Assembly (NCBI GenBank): GCA_017447805.1
Contig: JAFSMR010000074.1
Coordinates: 1 to 34,065 of the forward strand
DNA: 34,065 nucleotides
DNA from: Kiritimatiellia bacterium
GTDB taxonomy: Bacteria; Verrucomicrobiota; Kiritimatiellia; RFP12; UBA1067
Direction of reading: 5' to 3'
Shown here: one piece after another, positions 16,950 to 24,472 of the stretch
How positions within the stretch are numbered: the stretch's first letter is position 1
Layout of the letters: every line of letters starts with the position of its first letter
Translations under genes and position numbers: made by a program
The notes under the pieces: generated by a model
The model's database searches: none
The model's input: only the letters and a program-made list of their open reading frames with translations
What the model was told of the DNA's origin: nothing

Positions 16950-18160
16950 GACTAGATATAGTTTCGTGCCAGCCGCGAATGTTTGAAGGGTTCCTTTCCG
17001 AATCTATAGTCGCTCGCGCGGTGAAAAAGAATCTTTGCCAAATTAATGTAGTCGACCTTCGCGAATTCGGCGAGGGCAACTACAAGAAGATCGATGACAA
17101 GCCCTACGGCGGAGGACCCGGCATGCTCATGAAATGCGGTCCTTGGTTCGCCGCGATAGAAAAGCTCGCTGCCGGATCCTCCGCAAAACCGCGCATAATA
17201 ATGACGAGCCCCGCCGCCCGGCATTTTACCCAAGCCGATGCCGAGGAGCTTGCAAAATGCGAGCACGTAATTTTCATGTGTGGACATTACGAAGGGTTTG
17301 ATGAAAGAATAAGAACTCTTGCGACTGATGAATTTTCTGTCGGCGATTTCGTAATGACTGGCGGGGAGCTCGCTGCAGCAGCGATGACAGATAGCATTGT
17401 TCGCCTGATTCCAGGCGTGCTCGGCGGCGGAATGGAAGCCACCGCTAGCGAAAGTTTTTCGTGCGGCAGCGACCTTCTCGAAGCCCCGCAATATACCCAT
17501 CCGGCAGATTTTAGAGGCATGAAAGTTCCAGAGGTCTTGCTATCTGGCGATCATGCAAAAATCGATGCGTGGCGGAAATCTGCCGCGCAGGAAAAAACAC
17601 GCGAAATCAAAGGCACCAATAACGCCGCCGATATTGCGGCTTCTTCCATATCTGCCCCTTTTCGTTTCTCGCGCTTTGATGAATATTTCATGAATATGGC
17701 GCTTCGCGAAGCGGAAAAAGCCGCCGAAGATGGCGAGGTGCCGACAGGCTGCATTATCGTAGAGGAGCCCGACTCGCTGGATGATATGCCCTCTAGCGCA
17801 AGAATTCTCGCCCGTGCCCATAATCAAACCGAAGACCTCGAGGATGCTACGGCGCACGCGGAAATCCTCGCTCTTAGCGCCGCATTCCAAGCGAAAGGCA
17901 ATTGGCGCCTTTCAGGGACTCGCATGTATGTAACAAAGGAGCCTTGCCCTATGTGCGCCGGCGCTATCGTGCTTGCGCGCATCCCGACTGTCATTTGGGG
18001 CGCAAGCGACCCGAAGCGCGGCGGCGGGACTACATTTGGCATTTTCGACCATCCGGGCATAAACCATCATCCAAATATAATCAGCGGCGTTTTGGAAGAA
18101 CCCTGCAAACAAATTCTGAAGGATTTCTTCCAAAAGCGCAGAAAAGAAAAAGAATCATAA
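16946..18160 (+). CDS. trmD-tadA: TrmD-TadA fusion: tRNA m1G37 methyltransferase plus tRNA A34 deaminase
   Basis: One uninterrupted 404-residue frame holds two tRNA anticodon-loop enzymes. Residues 1 to about 222 are TrmD (SPOUT, SAM-dependent m1G37): DDKPYGGGPGMLMK at 50-63, FMCGHYEGFDERI at 110-122, FSVGDFVMTGGEL at 130-142, IVRLIPGVLGG at 151-161, and APQYTHPADFRGMKVPEVLL at 180-199. Residues about 243-404 are TadA (zinc deaminase, A34 to inosine): PTGCIIV near 266, HAEIL at 304-308 (His304 zinc ligand, Glu306 proton shuttle) and PCPMCAGAI at 333-341 (Cys334, Cys337). The linker at about 223-242 is Ala/Ser-rich. Arg153 matches the TrmD Arg154, but Glu169 falls where catalytic Asp169 is expected. 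ATGA overlap joins it to the upstream gene. There is no sign of a frame break between the halves. Confidence 0.95.
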   Translation: MRLDIVSCQPRMFEGFLSESIVARAVKKNLCQINVVDLREFGEGNYKKIDDKPYGGGPGMLMKCGPWFAAIEKLAAGSSAKPRIIMTSPAARHFTQADAEELAKCEHVIFMCGHYEGFDERIRTLATDEFSVGDFVMTGGELAAAAMTDSIVRLIPGVLGGGMEATASESFSCGSDLLEAPQYTHPADFRGMKVPEVLLSGDHAKIDAWRKSAAQEKTREIKGTNNAADIAASSISAPFRFSRFDEYFMNMALREAEKAAEDGEVPTGCIIVEEPDSLDDMPSSARILARAHNQTEDLEDATAHAEILALSAAFQAKGNWRLSGTRMYVTKEPCPMCAGAIVLARIPTVIWGASDPKRGGGTTFGIFDHPGINHHPNIISGVLEEPCKQILKDFFQKRRKEKES

Positions 18161-18161
18161 A

Positions 18162-19787
18162 ATGAAAAAATTCCTCTTCGCCCTTTTCATCTTCTTTTCC
18201 TCAATCCTTGCATTCCAAATTTCAGCCGCTGAAGTGCCCGTAGTTGCATACGAGAAAGGCTTCTATACTTCCCTCTCAAATCACGCTGCCCGGTGGCTTA
18301 AAAGTCAAGATATCCAAGCCAAGACTTACGAATTGAAAGATTTGTCGACGGCGCTCGCAAAATCGAAAGTCGCCTTTCTCGTCGGCTTCGACTCTCCTAA
18401 AGATGAAGAACTAGCGACATTGCGAAAATTCACTTCTCGCGGCGGCAAGCTAGTCGTATTCTATTCTTCTTCCCAAGCCCTCGCAGATCTGATGGGTGTT
18501 CAGGTTCTAGGCTTCAAGAAAGCTTCATATCCAGGCGAATGGAGCAGAATGGATTTCAATACGAAATTCCCGACTGGTCTGCCCGCCAAAATTCGCCAAA
18601 CTTCAACCGTGCTTCAAAGATGCCGTCCCATTAAAGGCAAGGGACGCGTCATCGCAACATGGTGCGATAGAAAAGGCAAATCTTCAGGCGAAGCCGCTTG
18701 GATTGCTACATCAAAAGGCTATTGGATGAGCCATGTCCTTCTTGCCGATGGCGATGAAACCCTAAAGGCGCGATTGCTCGCTTCCATTTGCGGCTCTATC
18801 GACCCCGCGCTTTGGAACGCAAAGAAAGCGAATGAAAAAGCCGCACGCAAATATGCCGAGACAAAAGCATACGCTCAAGCCCAATCGCCAAAGAGCGGAG
18901 AAATCCGCGCCGTCTGGGATCACACTGGCTGCGGGCTTTACCCGGGCAATTGGCCTAAGACTATTAAAGTTCTTAAAGAAGCGAAAATAACCGACCTCTT
19001 CGTGAATGTAGCAGGCGCAGGATTCGCCCACTACCCTTCCAATATTTTGCCTCGCTCGAAAATCTATGAAGATGAAGGCGACCAGCTCAAGGCGTGCCTC
19101 AAGGCAGCAGAAGGTTCCGGCATTCGCGTCCACGCTTGGATTCTTTGCTTCAATACTACTCGCTCGACGCCTGAAAGACTGGAAAAGTTTTCAAAGCTTG
19201 GTTGGCGCCTCAAGACAGCCGATGGGAAGCTTACCGATTACCTTGATCCATCTAATCAAGCTGTTCAAGATTTGATTCTCAAGGCGATTGACGAAATACA
19301 AGATAAATATAAGGTAAGCGGAATCCACCTCGATTTCGTCAGATGGTATGAAAAATCCAAAAAGCCCAAAAATGCCGCTCTTGCGATTTCCAAATTCGTA
19401 GCTACTGCCAGGCGCCACGTCAAACGCCCTTGCTGGCTTACGACCGCAGTCCTCGGCAAATATCCGACTTGCATTGCGTCTGTCGGGCAGGACTGGGAAA
19501 GCTGGCTAGATCTAAATATCGTCGATTATGTCGTACCGATGGATTACACTGAAAACATGACGAAGTTTGAAGAATTTATTCATCAACATTCGATCAGGAA
19601 GAGTCACGCGAGAAGAACAATCGCCGGCATTGGCGTAACAGCCAATGAATCGCGCCTCGAAGCAAAAGCAGTTATCGATCAAATCAAATTGACGCGCAAA
19701 TATTCCCTCGCAGGCGTATCACTTTTCGACCTCGACCAATTCCTCGAAACCGATATTCTCCCATTCCTCAAAATGGGCATCTGGTAA
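18162..19787 (+). CDS. secreted GHL10-type glycoside hydrolase-like protein
   Basis: Protein of 541 residues with a signal peptide (MKKFLFALFIFFSSILAFQISA, cleavage near residue 22). Residues about 25-210 form an uncharacterised domain, possibly glutamine-amidotransferase-like by its 'VAFLVGFDSP...GGKLVVFYSS' pattern. From about 246 the protein follows the GHL10 family (YngK/DUF187-type, PF02638): GEIRAVWDHTGCGLYPGNWP, TDLFVNVAGAGFAHYPS, IRVHAWILCFN, then GIHLDFVRWYEKS and VDYVVPMDYTENM. Family members are predicted to cleave glycans, possibly at the cell wall, and substrates are mostly unknown. The start is 1 nt past the trmD-tadA stop, so it is in the same operon despite its different job. 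Confidence 0.88.
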   Translation: MKKFLFALFIFFSSILAFQISAAEVPVVAYEKGFYTSLSNHAARWLKSQDIQAKTYELKDLSTALAKSKVAFLVGFDSPKDEELATLRKFTSRGGKLVVFYSSSQALADLMGVQVLGFKKASYPGEWSRMDFNTKFPTGLPAKIRQTSTVLQRCRPIKGKGRVIATWCDRKGKSSGEAAWIATSKGYWMSHVLLADGDETLKARLLASICGSIDPALWNAKKANEKAARKYAETKAYAQAQSPKSGEIRAVWDHTGCGLYPGNWPKTIKVLKEAKITDLFVNVAGAGFAHYPSNILPRSKIYEDEGDQLKACLKAAEGSGIRVHAWILCFNTTRSTPERLEKFSKLGWRLKTADGKLTDYLDPSNQAVQDLILKAIDEIQDKYKVSGIHLDFVRWYEKSKKPKNAALAISKFVATARRHVKRPCWLTTAVLGKYPTCIASVGQDWESWLDLNIVDYVVPMDYTENMTKFEEFIHQHSIRKSHARRTIAGIGVTANESRLEAKAVIDQIKLTRKYSLAGVSLFDLDQFLETDILPFLKMGIW

Positions 19788-19790
19788 TTC

Positions 19791-19926
19791 ATGTTCAGGG
19801 CGCTTCGCGCAGTTCAGATGTTCAGTTGTTCAGATGTTCAGTTCGGCCTATCTAAACTCTCTAAACGCGCCGTAGGCGCCCTGAACATCTAAACTTCTGA
19901 ACGCGGCTTTAGCCGCTCTGAACAGC
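19791..19926. repeat. CTGAAC-type intergenic repeat, copy 2, with long inverted arms
   Basis: Left part: GTTCAG-type units (GTTCAGATGTTCAGTTGTTC). Right part: CTGAAC-type units (CTGAACATCTAAACTTCTG) and GCGGCTTTAGCCGC. A perfect 13-bp inverted repeat joins them: ATGTTCAGGGCGC at 19791-19803 and GCGCCCTGAACAT at 19876-19888. It begins 3 nt after the GHL10 stop and could act as a terminator-like fold for both strands. This accounts for the gap 19788-19945. Confidence 0.65.
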
Positions 19927-19945
19927 TGTCTTATTGAAATTTAAC

Positions 19946-20029
19946 TGGTGCACCTGAAGGGACTCGAACCCTTACGCCTCTCGGCACTGGAACCTAAATC
20001 CAGCGTGTCTGCCATTTCACCACAGGTGC
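19946..20029 (-). tRNA. tRNA-Leu(UAG)
   Basis: A type II tRNA of 84 nt with an encoded CCA end. Acceptor stem GCACCTG pairs with CAGGTGC, then A73 and CCA. The anticodon stem CTGGA/TCCAG encloses loop TTTAGGT, so the anticodon is UAG (plus-strand 19994-19996), reading CUN leucine codons. The extra arm TGCCGAGAGGCG supports Leu. Position 36 is G and position 37 is G, the GG pair recognised by TrmD. It begins 7 nt after the dnaJ stop on the same strand and may be processed from the dnaJ transcript, since no promoter fits between them. Confidence 0.95.
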
Positions 20030-20036
20030 GTCAAAC

Positions 20037-21224
20037 TCAACTCTTGCCAGTCAATTTTTCCTTGTGAGCGAAGAAAATCCTCGATTTATTCGCAAGACTT
20101 TGCGCCTCGGGAAAATTCGACCGTGTTAGAGTTTTGTTTAAAGCTTCCAATTCTTCGCGCTGACGGCGATCGAGATTCACCGGCGTCTCGATTTCGATTC
20201 GCGCATCGAGATCGCCTACCGGTCCTCTGAAGGATTTTATGCCTTTGCCGCGCAAGCGGAAGATTTTTCCGTTAGGCGTTCCCGGCGGCAATTTAAGTTG
20301 TGCGGCGCCTTCGGGGGTGGGAATATCTACTGTTCCGCCGAGAGCAGCGACGATCGGCGATACGGGAACGACGACGCCAAGATTCAGGCCGTCGCGTACA
20401 AACAAATCGCTATCCTTTACGCCGAGAAGAACATACAAATCGCCTGGTTCGCCGCCGCGAAGCCCGCCGGCGCCCTTCCCCGCGAGTCTAAGGCGAGAAC
20501 CTGAATCTACGCCTTGAGGAATCTTCAGCGCGATATGCTGGGGCTTGTTGACATGCCCCGTTCCGCGGCACGAGCGGCAAGGCTTTTCGATTATAGAACC
20601 TTCGCCGCCGCAACGAGGGCATGTCTGGCGAACTTGAAACCATCCGCCGCCGCCAATTACAGACCCCGTGCCGCCGCAAGTAGAGCAAGTAGTGCGCTTG
20701 GAGCCAGGCGCGGCACCCGTGCCATGGCATTCATCGCATTGTGCAGGAAGAGTCAAATCAATCGTGCGCTCAGAACCAAAAACAGCCTCATCGAAATCGA
20801 CATCCAAGCGGAAGTTCATATCATCCCCGCGCTGGGGTCCGGCCGGATTATTCGCAGGGCGAGCGCGCGAGGAGCGTCCACCGAAGAAGCTAGAAAAACC
20901 GCCGCCGCCGAAGAACGCGCCGAGAATATCGTTCAGGTCTACATCTTCGAAGTGAGAGAAATCTCTACCGAAATCAAATCCTCCCGGACCGAAATTCACG
21001 CCTTGGTGACCGAACTGATCATAGCGCTGACGCTTTTCTGGATTGGATAATACTTCGTATGCTTCGGAAATTTCGGTAAACTTTTCTTTCGCCTCTGGAT
21101 TATCAGGGTTGCGGTCAGGATGATATTTCATTGCGAGCTTGCGGTAGGCGGATTTTATTTGATCCGCCGTCGCATCTTTCGCAACGCCCAACACCTCGTA
21201 ATAATCTCTCTTATTCTCAGCCAT
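20037..21224 (-). CDS. dnaJ: chaperone DnaJ (Hsp40)
   Basis: Co-chaperone that delivers clients to DnaK and stimulates its ATPase. From the ATG at 21224 ([13 protein letters not shown]) it has 395 residues: a J domain at 5-70 with HPD at 35-37, a Gly/Phe-rich region (about 72-120), four zinc-binding CxxCxGxG repeats (CDECHGTG 163, CSTCGGTG 180, CPRCGGEG 202, CRSCRGTG 216), then the C-terminal substrate-binding domains. An in-frame GTG at 21239 would add MARKK; the family norm and the ATG favour 21224. Either way the start overlaps the grpE end, so translation is coupled. All type I DnaJ features are intact. Confidence 0.96.
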   Translation of the reverse strand: MAENKRDYYEVLGVAKDATADQIKSAYRKLAMKYHPDRNPDNPEAKEKFTEISEAYEVLSNPEKRQRYDQFGHQGVNFGPGGFDFGRDFSHFEDVDLNDILGAFFGGGGFSSFFGGRSSRARPANNPAGPQRGDDMNFRLDVDFDEAVFGSERTIDLTLPAQCDECHGTGAAPGSKRTTCSTCGGTGSVIGGGGWFQVRQTCPRCGGEGSIIEKPCRSCRGTGHVNKPQHIALKIPQGVDSGSRLRLAGKGAGGLRGGEPGDLYVLLGVKDSDLFVRDGLNLGVVVPVSPIVAALGGTVDIPTPEGAAQLKLPPGTPNGKIFRLRGKGIKSFRGPVGDLDARIEIETPVNLDRRQREELEALNKTLTRSNFPEAQSLANKSRIFFAHKEKLTGKS

Positions 21225-21858
21225 TTTCTTTCTTGCCACCTGCGCTTACAACGACTTGCGCCGCACGAAGGACTTTACCTTTCAGAAGCCAGCCCTTCTT
21301 GACTTCATTCGAAACTTTGCCTTCTTCGATTTCTTCGTTCGGCAGAGTTGCAATTGCTTCCATCTTTTCGGTATCTAGTTCCAGGCCCACCGAATCGAAA
21401 GGTTCCGCGCCATGCTTCTTCAAGGAAGAGAGCAGCGATTCATAAACAAGAGCGACCCCTTTGACGAAAGAATCATCCTTATCCTTTGCATTCGCGAGCG
21501 CGAGCGAAAGATTATCCACGGCCGGCAACACATCGCCAAGGATATCAGATTCCGCATAGCGATAAGTTTCTTCACGATCGCGTGCAGCGCGCTTCTTATA
21601 GTTCTCGAAATCCGCGCGTTCCCTCAAATAACGGTCTTTCCAATCGATTTCGACGGGTTTTTCTTCCTTCGGCCCGGCTTCTTCGCTCGCACTTTCAGCA
21701 CCTGCAGGCGCACCTTGAGGCGCCTCTTCGTTTGCGCAAGCTTCCTCGCTAGCACATTCCGGGGCTTTTTCTTCTACCGCAGTTTGAGCCTCGCTCGAAG
21801 GTTCTACCTTTTTATCTTCTTGTGATTCCACTACCTTACGCCTCTTTTTGAACCACAT
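21217..21858 (-). CDS. grpE: nucleotide exchange factor GrpE
   Basis: Releases ADP from DnaK. The 213-residue protein has a long, acidic, Ala/Glu-rich disordered N-terminus (about 1-70), then the GrpE long helix ([20 protein letters not shown]), the core [11 protein letters not shown], and the C-terminal beta wing ending [24 protein letters not shown]. The N-terminal extension is longer than in E. coli but such tails are common. The ATG is 1 nt from the argG stop and its 3' end overlaps dnaJ. The surprise is its position behind argG, not near dnaK. Confidence 0.95.
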   Translation of the reverse strand: MWFKKRRKVVESQEDKKVEPSSEAQTAVEEKAPECASEEACANEEAPQGAPAGAESASEEAGPKEEKPVEIDWKDRYLRERADFENYKKRAARDREETYRYAESDILGDVLPAVDNLSLALANAKDKDDSFVKGVALVYESLLSSLKKHGAEPFDSVGLELDTEKMEAIATLPNEEIEEGKVSNEVKKGWLLKGKVLRAAQVVVSAGGKKENG

Positions 21859-21859
21859 T

Positions 21860-23092
21860 TCAAGCCTTTATCTGACCGGCCTTCGCGAGCATCTTAGCCT
21901 CGACGGACTGGATTTCCGCAAAGCCCTGCGAAGAATGGGGGTTAAGCCCGTTCGAAGCTTCCATAGAGCTGTCGGCTTCATTGTAAATCGAAGCTTTAAG
22001 ACCCTTGAGGCTTTCGAAAAAGATATTGCCCTTGTAAAGGCCGAGCGTTACTTCAGCAGTTGCTTTTTCCGCCCAAACCTGGATAGCGGCCCTCGCGGCG
22101 CGAGTAGCAGGGTCAAACCACCTGCCATCGTAAATCTGATCGGCGACAAACTTGGAAAGCTGCTGGAATAGAAGCGTCGAGCGACGATCCATAACGCCTT
22201 CGTAGATATATTTAAGCCCCCAAGAGAGGACTTCCATTCCCGGAGCTTCATAAACGCCACGGCTCTTCGTGCCGATTATGCGGTTTTCGAGCGCGTGCTT
22301 CATGCCGATTCCGTTTCTGCCGCCGATCTTATTCACCTCGAGCATTACTTCGTAAGGAGTCATCTTCTTGCCATTGACGGCAACGCAGCAGCCCTTTTCG
22401 AATTTGAGCGTAATCTTCTCGATTTTAGCTGGCGCCTTTTCAGGCCATACACCCATCGTAGGCTTGACGATTCTCATCGATGTTTCCATTGATTCGAGGT
22501 CCTCCGCCTCATGGGAAAGTCCGGCGAGGTTGGCATCTGTCGAATATTTCTTTTTCGTCCCGACGAAAGCCTGAATACCGCGCTTAGCGAGAAATTCAAC
22601 CATCTGGGTGCGCCCGGGGAATTTCTTGAGCAACTCGCTATCGCGCCAAGGCGCATATACGCCAAACTTCGGGTCGAGAACATTCGTATAGCGCTCAAAA
22701 CGCATTTGGTCATTGCCGCGGCCTGTCGCGCCATGGACGAGAGCAACGCAGCCAGCCTTCTTCATCGCGGGCAAAAGCGCTTGGACCGTAACAGCGCGCG
22801 CGATACCGGTAGAATTCCAATACCCGCCATCATACATCGCCTGGCACTTGACTGTTTCAAAGCAAATATCGGCCATTTCTTTCGTAACATCGACAATGGT
22901 CGTATCTACGCCGGTAGGCGCCATCTTCTTCTTGATATCGTTGATATCGGCTTCATCAGGCTGACCGACATTGGCGGAAAACGCCTTGACCTTTACGCCG
23001 GCATCCTGCAAAACGCAACAAATAGTCTTGGAATCCAGGCCCCCGCTTACGCAGACGCCGACCGTCTTACCCTTCAAATCTTCAAGTTTCAT
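21860..23092 (-). CDS. argG: argininosuccinate synthase
   Basis: Joins citrulline and aspartate with ATP in arginine synthesis. The start is the ATG at 23092 with AAGGGA 9 nt upstream; a TTG at 23101 is the longer alternative. The protein of 410 residues shows the PP-loop VSGGLDS at 15-21, AFSANVGQPDEAD, a GATGRGNDQMRFE citrulline/aspartate-site segment, KYSTDANLAGLSHE, and late GRNGIGMKHALENRIIGTKS. These match the ArgG family over the full length. No other arginine gene is in the window. It heads the argG-grpE-dnaJ-tRNA run. Confidence 0.95.
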   Translation of the reverse strand: MKLEDLKGKTVGVCVSGGLDSKTICCVLQDAGVKVKAFSANVGQPDEADINDIKKKMAPTGVDTTIVDVTKEMADICFETVKCQAMYDGGYWNSTGIARAVTVQALLPAMKKAGCVALVHGATGRGNDQMRFERYTNVLDPKFGVYAPWRDSELLKKFPGRTQMVEFLAKRGIQAFVGTKKKYSTDANLAGLSHEAEDLESMETSMRIVKPTMGVWPEKAPAKIEKITLKFEKGCCVAVNGKKMTPYEVMLEVNKIGGRNGIGMKHALENRIIGTKSRGVYEAPGMEVLSWGLKYIYEGVMDRRSTLLFQQLSKFVADQIYDGRWFDPATRAARAAIQVWAEKATAEVTLGLYKGNIFFESLKGLKASIYNEADSSMEASNGLNPHSSQGFAEIQSVEAKMLAKAGQIKA

Positions 23093-23152
23093 CTCTATCA
23101 ATCCCTTGCTTTAACCTTCTCTAGTATACTCTTCAACCAGAAAGTGACGGAT

Positions 23153-23161
23153 ATTATAGCA
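23153..23161 (-). promoter_or_regulatory. extended -10 promoter of the argG-grpE-dnaJ operon
   Basis: TGCTATAAT on the minus strand (TATAAT at 23158-23153), with TAGACC 17 bp further upstream as a weak -35. Transcription should start near 23146, leaving a leader of about 54 nt. No CIRCE or other heat-shock element is visible, so grpE and dnaJ may be housekeeping-expressed from here. Confidence 0.65.
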
Positions 23162-23202
23162 TATTTATTGCTCCGGGTCTAGTGAGAAAAGTAAATTCCT
23201 CG

Positions 23203-23231
23203 TTGAAAATCAATCCGGAATTTGGTATAAT
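23203..23231 (+). promoter_or_regulatory. sigma-70 promoter of folD, leaderless type
   Basis: TTGAAA at 23203-23208, a 17-bp spacer, and TGGTATAAT at 23223-23231, a perfect extended -10. Transcription should start near 23238, one nucleotide before the ATG at 23239. It is divergent from the argG promoter. Confidence 0.8.
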
Positions 23232-23238
23232 TGGCGGC

Positions 23239-24114
23239 ATGAAAATGATTGACGGGAAAAAGTTGGCTGAAAATCTGCGCGCCGAGATTGCGGCCAAGGT
23301 TGCTGTTCTCAAAGAAACGCGCAATATAACACCGGGGCTGGCGGTAATTTTAGTCGGTGAAAATCCAGCCAGCGTAAGCTATGTAACGGCGAAGGAAAAG
23401 GCGTGCAAAGAAGCCGGGATGAACTCGATCGAAATTCGCCTTGAAGAATCGACTACCGAAGAGGAGCTTATCAAGCGAATCCACGATCTCAACAAAGATG
23501 ATGCCGTCCACGGGATACTCGTTCAGCTACCATTGCCGCGTCATATTAGCGAGAAAGCCGTAATCGAAGCGATCGCGCCAGGAAAAGATGTAGATGGTTT
23601 CACGCCGGTCAATATAGGAAGGATGATGATCGGCGAAGAATGCTTCATCCCTTGCACTCCGCACGGCATAATAAAGCTAATCGAATTTTCCGGCATGGAT
23701 ATCGCCGGAAAGCACGCGGTCGTAATCGGCCGGAGCAATATCGTAGGCAAGCCAATCGCGGCGCTGCTCGCACGCAAAGAAACGAATGCGACGGTCACTG
23801 TTTGCCACACGGGAACGCCTGATATCGGCGTATACACGCGCCAAGCCGATATCGTAGTAGTAGCAGCCGGCCGCCCGAATACCCTAAGAGCAGATATGCT
23901 CAAGCCGGGCGCTGTAGTTATTGATGTCGGCGTAAATAGGATTCCTGATCCTTCAAAACCCAAAGGATATCGTCTCGTAGGAGACGCCGATACCGAAGAA
24001 TGCGCCCAAGTCGCATCTGCGATTACGCCTGTTCCTGGCGGCGTAGGCCCAATGACAATTACCATGCTCCTTTGGAATACTCTGCAAGCCGCAGAAAGGA
24101 AGCAGGCGAAATGA
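23239..24114 (+). CDS. folD: FolD: methylene-THF dehydrogenase / methenyl-THF cyclohydrolase
   Basis: Bifunctional folate enzyme interconverting 5,10-methylene-, methenyl- and 10-formyl-tetrahydrofolate with NADP, supplying one-carbon units for purines and formyl-Met-tRNA. The start at 23239 gives 291 residues with the expected MIDGKKLA opening. Motifs are SYVTAKEKACKEAG near 47-60 (Tyr48, Lys52), GILVQLPLPRHI near 95, KDVDGFTPVNIG near 120, GRSNIVGKPIAALL near 165, and PVPGGVGPMTITMLL near 270. An upstream frame from 23182 would lie across the promoter and is rejected. The next gene overlaps by 4 bp (ATGA). Confidence 0.95.
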   Translation: MKMIDGKKLAENLRAEIAAKVAVLKETRNITPGLAVILVGENPASVSYVTAKEKACKEAGMNSIEIRLEESTTEEELIKRIHDLNKDDAVHGILVQLPLPRHISEKAVIEAIAPGKDVDGFTPVNIGRMMIGEECFIPCTPHGIIKLIEFSGMDIAGKHAVVIGRSNIVGKPIAALLARKETNATVTVCHTGTPDIGVYTRQADIVVVAAGRPNTLRADMLKPGAVVIDVGVNRIPDPSKPKGYRLVGDADTEECAQVASAITPVPGGVGPMTITMLLWNTLQAAERKQAK

Positions 24115-24452
24115 AAATGCGCGCGGCGATAATCCTGTTTTTCGCCGCAACTGCGGCGTTTCTCGCCGTTGCGTTTCAGCCGATCGCAGAAGATGATTTT
24201 CTGGAACCCAGCATCCAGAACGAAGTCGACCACGCGCTTGCGCGCGCTCCTTCGAATACTATCGCGCGCTCGGATTGGCCGGAAGATTTTGCGATCTACT
24301 GCGCTACAAACGATTTCTTCAAAACGAATAATCTATCGAAAAGCGCAATTGCGATACGCCTCGTCAGCATACAACATTCCGATGGGAAGTGGTATGATGG
24401 AACAAATGATGTATCGAATGCCGCGATTGAAATTCTTGAATCGCTTTTATAA
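24111..24452 (+). CDS. small protein with N-terminal membrane or signal segment, unknown
   Basis: The frame starts at the ATG overlapping the folD stop (ATGA), preceded by AGGAAGCAGGCGAA. The 113-residue product opens with MKMRAAIILFFAATAAFLAVAF, a single hydrophobic segment that may be a signal peptide or anchor. An acidic and mixed region follows, with a C-terminal SIQHSDGKWYDGTNDVSNAA segment. No family is recognised. The overlap with folD and the 20-nt gap to the next gene place it in a four-gene unit, in which the last three genes are all exported or membrane-bound. Confidence 0.72.
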   Translation: MKMRAAIILFFAATAAFLAVAFQPIAEDDFLEPSIQNEVDHALARAPSNTIARSDWPEDFAIYCATNDFFKTNNLSKSAIAIRLVSIQHSDGKWYDGTNDVSNAAIEILESLL

Positions 24453-24472
24453 AGAAAACCAAGGGGGAAAAT

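Noticed and set aside
20514..21050. 178-codon plus-strand frame opposite dnaJ
   Set aside because: Shadow of dnaJ; Arg/Ala-rich composition is typical of an antisense frame.
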